Positions 1-6,106 of a DNA stretch of 11,038 bases are shown one piece after another; position 1 is the stretch's first letter, and every line of letters begins with the position of its first letter. The notes beneath the pieces are model-generated. The model searched no databases and was not told the DNA's origin. It saw nothing but the letters and a program-made list of their open reading frames with translations. The translations under genes and the position numbers were made by a program. Source of the DNA: Pseudomonadota bacterium (GTDB lineage Bacteria > Pseudomonadota > Alphaproteobacteria > Rhizobiales > Hyphomicrobiaceae); assembly GCA_023416575.1 (NCBI GenBank), contig JAEZHL010000207.1, positions 1 through 11,038 of the forward strand. Reading direction: 5' to 3'.

Positions 1-209
1 CGAAAGAAGCCATCCCTGCTGCCATCAATGCCTATGTCCGGACCTATGACGAGAGCATGGTGAAGATCAAGGCAGCCAAAGTCGAAATCGTCGAAACCGA
101 CACGACTGAGTTCGTCAAGGCGACCGCCCCACTTCGCGACAAGATGGTGGGCCAGACGCCAGACGGCGCTAAGAACATGAAGCTCATCGAGGCCGCAAAG
201 GCGAAGTAG
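1..209 (+). CDS. TRAP transporter substrate-binding protein, DctP family (C-terminal 68 residues)
   Basis: This is the 3' end of a gene that begins upstream of the window. The first complete codon is at position 3 and the stop is TAG at 207-209. The visible tail is alanine- and lysine-rich, with a helix containing ESMVKIKAAKVEIVE followed by TTEFVKATAPLRDKMV. This resembles the end of DctP-type periplasmic solute receptors, where a helical segment of the form 'G-V-E-V-x-E-x-D-x-x-x-F-x-x-A-x-x-P' closes the fold. Such proteins capture carboxylates or related solutes in the periplasm and pass them to the DctQM membrane subunits. No dctQ or dctM follows, so these would have to lie upstream. The position just before a catabolic operon suggests it imports that operon's substrate. 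The assignment rests on a short fragment; another periplasmic binding protein family is possible. Confidence 0.6.
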   Translation, partial: KEAIPAAINAYVRTYDESMVKIKAAKVEIVETDTTEFVKATAPLRDKMVGQTPDGAKNMKLIEAAKAK

Positions 210-229
210 TTCTAACTATCGATGACCAA

Positions 230-262
230 CGACTGCGCCAGCCCCGCGGGCTGGTGCAGTCG
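230..262 (+). terminator. Strong stem-loop after the TRAP receptor gene, probable terminator
   Basis: A 15-bp inverted repeat (CGACTGCGCCAGCCC at 230-244 pairing with 248-262, with one G-U wobble) surrounds a CGC loop, 20 bp after the stop codon. No clear T-run follows (GATTCTGG), so it is either a weak Rho-independent terminator or a 3'-end stabilising hairpin. It separates the receptor gene from the downstream catabolic genes. Confidence 0.6.
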
Positions 263-326
263 GATTCTGGCGAACCCTCTTGGCAGGTTCACCAGAAGTA
301 ACGACAATCTTCACCACTTCAGCAGC

Positions 327-350
327 GCAGCGTCCAAATTCGAACGCTGC
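327..350. promoter_or_regulatory. Interrupted palindrome upstream of the catabolic genes, candidate operator
   Basis: GCAGCGT (327-333) and its exact complement ACGCTGC (344-350) flank an AT-richer 10-bp spacer (CCAAATTCGA). It lies about 80 bp upstream of the lyase start, inside the 221-bp non-coding gap between the receptor and lyase genes. The size and position fit a binding site for a dimeric regulator, but no regulator gene is in the window and no second copy was found. It could also be a simple RNA hairpin. Confidence 0.3.
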
Positions 351-430
351 CGACTCGATATGAAATCGTTTCCAGTGAAGCCGGCCACAGTAGCGGGCAA
401 GGCATGCAGACCGGGAAAGGAAATAGTGGA

Positions 431-1396
431 ATGAGCGTCAAGCACGCCGGTTTTGTCCCCCACGGAGTCATGCCTGCGGCGCTGATGCCGTTCAACGAGG
501 ATTACTCAATCAATGCCGCAGCGTACCAGAGCCATCTGCGTGATCTCGTGGGCGTGCGCGGCGTTACGGCGGTAACGATCAACGGACATGCTGCTGAAGT
601 CCATGCGATGTCCTTTGAGGAGCAACGCCTGGCGCTGGAGCTCAGTGTCGAGGCGATGGGCGATACACCGGTCGTCTGCGGCGTCTATACCGAAAGCACG
701 CTCGAGGCTCGCCGCATAGCGCGCATGGCTGCCGATGGCGGCGCGAGTTGCCTGCTGGCGTTTCCGCCGAACGTCCTGATGTTCCGCGGCGAAGACCGGC
801 CTGAGCTGTTCATCGACTACTATAAGGCACTGGGCGAAGCATCCGGCTTGCCGATTATTCTCTTCCAGTTCCCGAAATGGACAGGCCTGCAGCTCTCTCT
901 GAAGACGCTAGTCACTGTCTGCGAAGGTGTGCCGAAGATCGTCGCCATCAAGGACCTGTGTTCCGATCCGGCGCTGCACGAAAAGCAAATTCGCACCCTG
1001 CATGCGCTCGACAGGCCGGTAAATGTCATCAGCACGCATTCGTCGTGGCTGATGGGCTCATTGGCTATGGGTGCGCGCGGAATTCTGTCCGGCGCGGGCA
1101 GCGTTATCGCCGATTTGCAGGTCGCGCTTTTCGATGCCTATCAACGCGGCGATCGAGCCGCCGCCGACCTTGTCGGTGAGCGCGTCTATGCAGCCGTACA
1201 GGCCTTCTATGCCGAGCCATACATCGACTGGCAGGCCCGCATGAAGGAGGCACTCGTGATGTTCGGCAAGATGCCAGCATCGTATGTGCGTCCCCCGTTG
1301 AAGCAGATCAACGACCAGGATCGTCTGAAGCTCTGGCTCGAGAAGGCCGGGCTCAACGCCGAAACCGTCTACCGCACAACCTCGTCGAACGCTTAA
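431..1396 (+). CDS. Dihydrodipicolinate synthase / N-acetylneuraminate lyase family protein
   Basis: The product has 321 residues, the usual length for this class I aldolase-type TIM-barrel family, which forms a Schiff base with a 2-oxo acid in the cytoplasm. The Schiff-base lysine is Lys174 in KIVAIKD. The segment NGHAAEVHAMSFEEQ (51-65) replaces the TTGE motif of true DapA, and ILFQFP (143-148) stands where DapA has the catalytic tyrosine of YNVP, so Phe145 occupies that place. It is therefore unlikely to be the lysine-biosynthesis DapA; a catabolic lyase, dehydratase or deaminase acting on a 2-oxo or imino acid is more likely. The start at 431 is preferred over an in-frame ATG at 404 because GGAAAGG lies at 414-420, 10 nt upstream. 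It is the first gene after the TRAP receptor and probably the head of the operon. The family is clear; the substrate is not. Confidence 0.87.
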   Translation: MSVKHAGFVPHGVMPAALMPFNEDYSINAAAYQSHLRDLVGVRGVTAVTINGHAAEVHAMSFEEQRLALELSVEAMGDTPVVCGVYTESTLEARRIARMAADGGASCLLAFPPNVLMFRGEDRPELFIDYYKALGEASGLPIILFQFPKWTGLQLSLKTLVTVCEGVPKIVAIKDLCSDPALHEKQIRTLHALDRPVNVISTHSSWLMGSLAMGARGILSGAGSVIADLQVALFDAYQRGDRAAADLVGERVYAAVQAFYAEPYIDWQARMKEALVMFGKMPASYVRPPLKQINDQDRLKLWLEKAGLNAETVYRTTSSNA

Positions 1397-1434
1397 GCTG
1401 AAAGTTGAGCCGAAGCTACTTAACCTGAATCGCA

Positions 1435-1454
1435 GACGACGGCGTCCCGTCGTC
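1435..1454 (+). other. Short perfect stem-loop ahead of the first SDR gene
   Basis: GACGACGG (1435-1442) pairs exactly with CCGTCGTC (1447-1454) around a CGTC loop. It sits 38 bp after the lyase stop and 15 bp before the SDR's GGAG. No T-run follows. It may be an mRNA processing or stability element, a weak terminator or an operator. Confidence 0.45.
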
Positions 1455-1485
1455 CATCTGATGCTTCATGGAGATACGATCACAA

Positions 1486-2250
1486 ATGCGCCTCAAAGAC
1501 AAAGTCGCGATCATCACAGGAGCCGGGGCCGGCATCGGTGCGAGTGCAGCGCACATGTTTGTCCGCGAAGGCGCCAAAGTCGTTGTCGCCGATTGGAATT
1601 TGGACAACGCACAATCCGTCGTCAGCGAGTTGGGTGATAAAGCCATCGCTGTCCACGTCGACGTTCGCAGCAATGACGACGCTCGGGCCATGGTGGACGC
1701 AGCCGTTAAGGCATTCGGCCGCGTGGACATCCTCGTCAACAACGCAGGACGGGGTTTGATCGGAACAGTCGAAACGACCGAGGAAGCTGACTGGGACGAT
1801 CTCATCGCAGTCAATTTGAAGAGCATCTATTTGTGCTCACGGCATGCGATCCCGGTGATGCGCGCCAATGGTGGCGGAGCCATCGTCAATACTGCGTCCA
1901 ACGTCGCAACGATCGGCATCATGGACCGGGCAGCTTACGTGGCAGCGAAGGGTGGCGTGGCCGCTCTGACGCGCGCTATGGCGCTCGATCACGTGAAAGA
2001 CCACATTCGCGTCAACGCTGTTGCGCCGGGCGTGACCTGGTCGAGCTACTACGAGAAGATGCTCGCAACCGTTCCCGATCCCGAGGCCTTCAAGCGTCGC
2101 CTCGCCGGGCGCGCGCCGATGGCGAGGATGGGACAACCCGAAGAGATCGCCTCCGCCATTCTGTGGCTTGCATCTGACGAGGCATCGTTCGCGACCGGGA
2201 CCATCTACACCGTCGACGGCGGAATGACCGCTTGGTGCGGTCCGACCTGA
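1486..2250 (+). CDS. Short-chain dehydrogenase/reductase, classical NAD-type
   Basis: The product is a 254-residue classical SDR with every hallmark. These are the cofactor motif TGAGAGIG (11-18), Asp36 after beta-strand 2 (favouring NAD over NADP), NNAG (85-88), Asn110, catalytic Ser138, Tyr151 and Lys155 (YVAAK), and the C-terminal GTIYTVDGGMTA. It would oxidise an alcohol or reduce a ketone of a pathway intermediate in the cytoplasm. An in-frame ATG at 1468 has no ribosome site. ATG 1486 has GGAG at 1470-1473, a somewhat long 12-nt gap, and begins with MRLKDKVAIITG, typical of SDR N-termini, so 1486 is preferred. It lies 89 bp after the lyase gene. Such SDRs are often annotated FabG-like or as glucose/sorbitol-type dehydrogenases; the sequence does not decide the substrate. 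Confidence 0.9.
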   Translation: MRLKDKVAIITGAGAGIGASAAHMFVREGAKVVVADWNLDNAQSVVSELGDKAIAVHVDVRSNDDARAMVDAAVKAFGRVDILVNNAGRGLIGTVETTEEADWDDLIAVNLKSIYLCSRHAIPVMRANGGGAIVNTASNVATIGIMDRAAYVAAKGGVAALTRAMALDHVKDHIRVNAVAPGVTWSSYYEKMLATVPDPEAFKRRLAGRAPMARMGQPEEIASAILWLASDEASFATGTIYTVDGGMTAWCGPT

Positions 2251-2276
2251 GGAAGGACGACCCGGCGCTACTATCC

Positions 2277-2314
2277 GTTGCAATCGCAGCCCTCACCTGG
2301 GCTGCGATTGCAAC
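2277..2314 (+). terminator. Perfect 16-bp stem-loop between the SDR and FAD oxidoreductase genes
   Basis: GTTGCAATCGCAGCCC (2277-2292) is exactly complementary to 2299-2314 around the loop TCACCT. It begins 26 bp after the SDR stop and ends 33 bp before the ribosome site of the next gene. No U-tract follows (AGTATCGG). It is the longest perfect inverted repeat noticed in the window. It may attenuate transcription within the operon, protect the upstream mRNA's 3' end, or mark a transcript end with a separate downstream promoter. Confidence 0.55.
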
Positions 2315-2360
2315 AGTATCGGAATGCACCGTGCCAGTGTGACACCTGGAGCTTCGAGAA

Positions 2361-3845
2361 TTGGCAGAACCTGAGTTTGACGTCGTCGTGGTGGGCGGTG
2401 GCGGCGCCGGGCTGATGGCTGCGTATATGGCAGCCCGCGAAAATCGCCGTGTAATCCTGCTCGAGAAGCAGCCGGATTTCGGGGGAACCACTGGGATCTC
2501 GGTCGGCACGATCTGCACGACTTCGACGGACCTACAGCGGGCCGCCGGCATTGCGGATTCACCGCAAGCGCATTTCGAGGACATGGAGAAGTTTCATCCC
2601 GCTTCTCTTTCAGGACGGGATAACCTCGAGCTTCGTCGCCTTCTCGTCGAAAATGTTCCCGCCGCATTCCGCGTTTTAGTTGATCTCGGGATCGAGTTCG
2701 TGGGGCCGTTTCCGGAAGGCGCGCATCGCTGTCCGCGCCTCCATGCCATCGTCCCGCATTCACGTGGCTATATTCACCATCTTCTGCGCGCGTGCCGACA
2801 CAAGGGCGTCGATTTGCGCGCAAATTCATCGGTGATGGGACTGATTGCCGAGAATGGGCGCATCGCAGGCGTCAAAACGATCAATGGCAGCGGCGCGACC
2901 AGTGAAATCCGTGCCCGCAACGGCGTCGTCCTGGCGACGGGGGACTTCAGTTCCGCAAGTCGCGCATTCAAGGAGGAATTCCTTCCCCTTGAATTGCTGA
3001 AGATCGGCGGCATTAATCCGGCGAGTCATGGCGACGGCCAGCGGCTCGGTGTTGAGGCTGGCGGTGAAATCCTCAATGGCGACCTCGCCCTCGGCCCAGA
3101 AATCCGTTTCGTCGCTCCGAAGAACGCAAAGCTCCCCGCGCGCCTGCCACCATGGCGGTGGATTGCGAAGATCATCTCGACAGCGATGCGTACGCTTCCC
3201 GACCGCATTCTCCGGCCGCTACTACTGTCATATGTGACGACGTATCTGGCGCCCTCGCACGGCATGTTCGCGGCCGGCGCGATCCTGATCAATCGCGAAG
3301 GCAAGCGCTTTTGCAACGAGCTCGAGCGCCCGCAAGACAGGCTGGGTGATCAGCCGAAGCAGGAAGCATTCATCGTTTTCGATGGCGCGATCGCCCGCAA
3401 CTTCCGCAGCTGGCCGCATTTCATTTCGACCGCGCCGGGCGTCGGCTATGCCTATCTTCAGGATTATCAGCGCTCGCGGCGTGACATCTGTTTCCAAGCG
3501 ACTTCATGGGAAGAGCTTGCAGCACTGATCGGTGTGCCAGCTGACGCACTCATGACGGGCATCAAGGCATATAATAAGGAAGCGGATCGCCTTGGCCGTC
3601 CGCCGCTCCTTCAGGCACCATTCTTCGCCCTCGGGCCGGCAAAGCCCTGGATCGTCTTCACGGAGGGCGGCCTACGCGTGAATACGAGCCTCAATGTGCT
3701 GGACCGGGCCGGCAATCCGATTCCCGGCCTCTATGCAGCCGGATCAGCCGGTCAGGGAGGATTGCTGCTTGAAGGGCATGGCCACCACCTCGGTTGGGCA
3801 TTCACTTCAGGTTATCTTGCTGGTAGCAATGCCGCGCGCCGGTAG
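2361..3845 (+). CDS. FAD-dependent oxidoreductase, fumarate reductase/3-ketosteroid dehydrogenase superfamily
   Basis: The product has 494 residues. The N-terminal FAD-binding Rossmann motif is DVVVVGGGGAG (7-17), with Glu35 to bind the adenosine ribose, followed by GGTTGISVG (41-49). The middle carries HGDGQRLGVEAGG (223-235). The C-terminus has TEGGLRVNTSLNVLD (434-448) and GLYAAGSAGQGG (457-468), which complete the FAD site. Members of the superfamily reduce or introduce C=C bonds next to a carbonyl or carboxylate. By eye, the catalytic His of the fumarate reductase 'HHTMGG' motif and the Arg of the C-terminal 'GNRLGG' motif are absent (Val-Phe-Thr-Glu-Gly-Gly and Gly-His-His-Leu-Gly-Trp instead), so the substrate is not likely to be fumarate. 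No signal peptide or haem motif is seen, so it should be cytoplasmic. The start is TTG with GGAG at 2348-2351, 9 nt upstream; no ATG or GTG start gives the complete Rossmann motif. Confidence 0.86.
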   Translation: MAEPEFDVVVVGGGGAGLMAAYMAARENRRVILLEKQPDFGGTTGISVGTICTTSTDLQRAAGIADSPQAHFEDMEKFHPASLSGRDNLELRRLLVENVPAAFRVLVDLGIEFVGPFPEGAHRCPRLHAIVPHSRGYIHHLLRACRHKGVDLRANSSVMGLIAENGRIAGVKTINGSGATSEIRARNGVVLATGDFSSASRAFKEEFLPLELLKIGGINPASHGDGQRLGVEAGGEILNGDLALGPEIRFVAPKNAKLPARLPPWRWIAKIISTAMRTLPDRILRPLLLSYVTTYLAPSHGMFAAGAILINREGKRFCNELERPQDRLGDQPKQEAFIVFDGAIARNFRSWPHFISTAPGVGYAYLQDYQRSRRDICFQATSWEELAALIGVPADALMTGIKAYNKEADRLGRPPLLQAPFFALGPAKPWIVFTEGGLRVNTSLNVLDRAGNPIPGLYAAGSAGQGGLLLEGHGHHLGWAFTSGYLAGSNAARR

Positions 3846-3866
3846 TTCACCTCTGGAGACGTCACG

Positions 3867-4370
3867 ATGAGCGAACAGGGAATTTGCAAAGTCCTAAACC
3901 CTGAGGACAGCCCGAGTTTCTGGCAGCCGGTTCCGGCTAACGGCTACATCCGCAACATTCTCAATCGCAGCGTGACACAGGGGAAGGCGAACTTCGCGAT
4001 GGGCACGCAGACCGTGCCACCTGGCTGCATGGTGCGGGAGCATACGCACGACCGCGTCGAGGAAGTCATCCACGTGCTGCAGGGAACCGGCATCGCGCGC
4101 ATCGAGGGTGTCGAATACCCGATCCAGCCGGGCTCGACGGTCTATGTCGGCCTCAACAGGAAGCACCATTTCATCAATACAGGCACTGAGCCGATCACTT
4201 GGCTCTGGCTCGTCATGCCCGGCGGCCTGGACGATTTCTTCGAGCAGATCGGGAAGCCGCGTATCGAAGGCGAGCCCGACCCCGAGCCCTTCCCGCGGCC
4301 GGCGAACGTCGCCGAGATCGAGGCCAGAACGGTATTCGGGTGGACCGACAAGTCCTTCGATCAAACCTGA
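3867..4370 (+). CDS. Single-domain cupin protein
   Basis: The product is a 167-residue protein with one conserved cupin barrel. Motif 1 starts at Gly53 and contains His59, His61, Glu65 or Glu66 and Gly73 (G-x5-H-x-H-x3/4-E-x6-G pattern). Motif 2 has Pro88-Gly89, His100 or His101 and Asn104. The two His, one Glu and a second-motif His would bind a divalent metal. Cupins of this type range from dioxygenases and isomerases to sugar or ligand binders, and nothing here selects among these. The tail after residue 130 is proline- and glutamate-rich and ends in an FGWTDKSF segment. It starts 21 bp after the FAD gene with GGAG at 3855-3858, so the two are probably co-transcribed and may act on successive intermediates. 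Confidence 0.85.
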   Translation: MSEQGICKVLNPEDSPSFWQPVPANGYIRNILNRSVTQGKANFAMGTQTVPPGCMVREHTHDRVEEVIHVLQGTGIARIEGVEYPIQPGSTVYVGLNRKHHFINTGTEPITWLWLVMPGGLDDFFEQIGKPRIEGEPDPEPFPRPANVAEIEARTVFGWTDKSFDQT

Positions 4371-4405
4371 GAAATCCCGCGGCCCCCGCGTACGTCACGC
4401 ACACG

Positions 4406-4435
4406 CGCCTCGCCACTGGCGGGGCGACTTTTCTT
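4406..4435 (+). terminator. Stem-loop with T-rich tail directly before the nadX ribosome site
   Basis: CGCCTCGCC (4406-4414) pairs with GGCGGGGCG (4418-4426) with one G-U pair and an ACT loop, followed by ACTTTTCTT (4427-4435). It has the form of an intrinsic terminator. Because the GGAGAGG of the next gene starts at 4436, transcript passing through it may be attenuated, or the hairpin may affect ribosome access. Confidence 0.5.
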
Positions 4436-4447
4436 GGAGAGGTACTC

Positions 4448-5245
4448 GTGAAGCAGGAAGTCCGGCTCGCATTGATCGGCTGGGGCGCAATGGCGAAGTC
4501 GCTCGCCGGCGCGCTCGCAAAGGGCAACGCGCCGATCCAGGTTGGAGCGATCTATTCCGAGCCCATGCCGACAGAGCCGATCCCAACGGCGCGGGTCCTG
4601 CAATCGGTCGATGAGCTCGTCGCATGGAAGCCGACGCTGGTGGCCGAATGCGCGGGTCATGGTGCTGTGAAGGCGGCTGTGCCGAAGCTGCTCGAGGCTG
4701 GTATCGATGTCGTGGTCGCATCGGTCGGTGCCCTGTGCGATCGCACATTGCGCGATCGACTGCAGGCGGCGGCTGCCACGGGCGGCGGTCAGCTGATTTT
4801 GCCATCAGGTGCAATTGGCGGCCTCGACGCGCTGAGCTCGGCGCGGCAAGCCGGCCTGGACAAGGTCGTCTACACGGGCCGCAAGCCGCCCCGCGCCTGG
4901 AAAGGAACGCCGGCGGCAGAGCGCTGGGATATGGATCAGCTTTCGGCCGCGACCGTCATATTTGCCGGCACGGCCGAAGAGGCTGCGCGCCTTTTTCCGC
5001 AGAATGCGAATGTCACGGCGGCGGTCGCGCTGGCCGGGGTCGGCTTCGAGAGGACCAGCGTTCAGCTGATCGCGGATCCGGAAGTCAGCACCAACACGCA
5101 TGAAGTCGATGCATCCGGTGCGTTCGGCTCGATGCAGGTGCGACTTGCGAATACGCCCCTGCCCGAAAATCCCAAAACATCCTGGCTCGCCGCGCTCAGT
5201 CTCGAGCGGGTTATCCGCCAGCAGGTTCAACGCCAGCCTTTCTAG
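4448..5245 (+). CDS. nadX: Aspartate dehydrogenase family protein (NadX-like)
   Basis: The product has 265 residues, the normal length for the NadX family, which catalyses NAD(P)-dependent conversion between L-aspartate and iminoaspartate/oxaloacetate. Seen are the Rossmann start ALIGWGAMA (8-16), the family segment VVVASVGAL (88-96), LPSGAIGGLDALSSA (118-132), the substrate-loop region RKPPRAWKGTPAAE (145-158), the active-site His218 in NTHEVDASGAFG, and the tail NTPLPENPKTSWLAALS. GTG 4448 is chosen as start because GGAGAGG lies at 4436-4442, 5 nt upstream, and the Rossmann fold begins immediately after. The longer open frame from 4199 overlaps the cupin gene and adds nothing family-like. 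No nadA or nadC is nearby, so in this operon it may act in catabolism, deaminating an amino acid or reducing an imine, instead of NAD biosynthesis. The family is well supported; the physiological substrate is inferred. Confidence 0.88.
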   Translation: MKQEVRLALIGWGAMAKSLAGALAKGNAPIQVGAIYSEPMPTEPIPTARVLQSVDELVAWKPTLVAECAGHGAVKAAVPKLLEAGIDVVVASVGALCDRTLRDRLQAAAATGGGQLILPSGAIGGLDALSSARQAGLDKVVYTGRKPPRAWKGTPAAERWDMDQLSAATVIFAGTAEEAARLFPQNANVTAAVALAGVGFERTSVQLIADPEVSTNTHEVDASGAFGSMQVRLANTPLPENPKTSWLAALSLERVIRQQVQRQPF

Positions 5246-5337
5246 CCAGCGTGGATAGACGCGATCCGCGCGCGGCACCAGCACAAGACAGCAACATCAG
5301 TCGTGACGAAGATCACGCGCATTGGGGGGAGTGACGA

Positions 5338-6078
5338 ATGGCAGTGATACTTGTCACCGGCTCGGGAAGTGGGATAGGGGCGGCCACCTTGCGGCGGCTC
5401 GTTCGCCCGGGCGACAAGGTAATGATCCATGCTCGGAGCAATGCCGCCGGCGTTGCGGCAATCGCCAAGGAGATGGAAGACAGGGGCGCGACCGCGGCAA
5501 CGGCACTGAGCGATTTTTCCGAGCTCGGGGCCGGCCAGAGGCTTGTTGAAGAAACAATCGCGGCTTTCGGATCGCTCGATATAGTGATTCATGCAGCCGG
5601 CTTTCCGGTGCGCGCGCAGATCGGAACCGCGACGACGGAAGACTTCAACAAAGCGCTGAATGCCATCACGCTGAGCTTCTTCGAGCTCATTACCGCTGCT
5701 CTGCCGCATGTATCCCGCTCGCCGGCTGGTCGCATAGTTGCGGTGAGCACGCATAATGCGCACGTATTCCGCTCCGATTATCCGATTTATCCGATATCGG
5801 GTGCAGCGAAATCCGCGCTCGAGACCCTGGTCCGCACATTGGCCATTCAGGTCGCCCCAAAGGGCGTGACCGTCAACGCCGTGGTGCCTGGGCTGATCCG
5901 CAAGGAGCACGGCGAGCAATTCCTCAGCCCTGAGGAATGGTCCGAGTTCCCGCGCGTCATTCCGATGGGGCGCATTGGCGAGTCGGATGAAGTCGGCGCA
6001 GTGATCGCGTTCCTCGCCTCGAAAGAAGCCTCCTACGTCACTGGCCAAATCATTCACGTCAACGGCGGCCTGATCTGA
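5338..6078 (+). CDS. Short-chain dehydrogenase/reductase family protein with displaced active-site tyrosine
   Basis: The product has 246 residues. It has the SDR cofactor motif TGSGSGIG (7-14), Arg33-Ser34 after beta-strand 2 (suggesting NADP), HAAG (85-88) in place of NNAG, Asn108, Ser137 in VAVST, and the closing GQIIHVNGGLI. The canonical YxxxK is not present: Lys158 aligns with the catalytic lysine, but four residues before it is Ser154, and the nearest tyrosines are Tyr148 and Tyr151. It may use Tyr151 in a shifted geometry, or have weak or altered catalysis. ATG 5338 has GGAG at 5328-5331, 6 nt away. It follows nadX by 92 bp and is 28 bp before the racemase-family gene, so these are probably one transcript. 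It is clearly an SDR by fold; function and even oxidoreductase activity are uncertain. Confidence 0.85.
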   Translation: MAVILVTGSGSGIGAATLRRLVRPGDKVMIHARSNAAGVAAIAKEMEDRGATAATALSDFSELGAGQRLVEETIAAFGSLDIVIHAAGFPVRAQIGTATTEDFNKALNAITLSFFELITAALPHVSRSPAGRIVAVSTHNAHVFRSDYPIYPISGAAKSALETLVRTLAIQVAPKGVTVNAVVPGLIRKEHGEQFLSPEEWSEFPRVIPMGRIGESDEVGAVIAFLASKEASYVTGQIIHVNGGLI

Positions 6079-6106
6079 TTTCAGGTCGAGCATCGGGAGA
6101 TCTGTC

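Noticed and set aside
222..434. Open frame of 70 codons between the TRAP receptor and the lyase
   Set aside because: It runs through the 230-262 stem-loop, has no ribosome site, and its composition is not protein-like; it ends inside the start of the lyase gene.
4378..4390. Small CGCGG/CCGCG stem after the cupin gene
   Set aside because: A 5-bp GC stem in GC-rich DNA is expected by chance; the 4406-4435 hairpin nearby is much stronger.
4199..4447. Upstream extension of the nadX frame to an ATG inside the cupin gene
   Set aside because: The added residues overlap the cupin gene in another frame and show no family similarity, while GTG 4448 has a strong ribosome site and the Rossmann motif follows at once.
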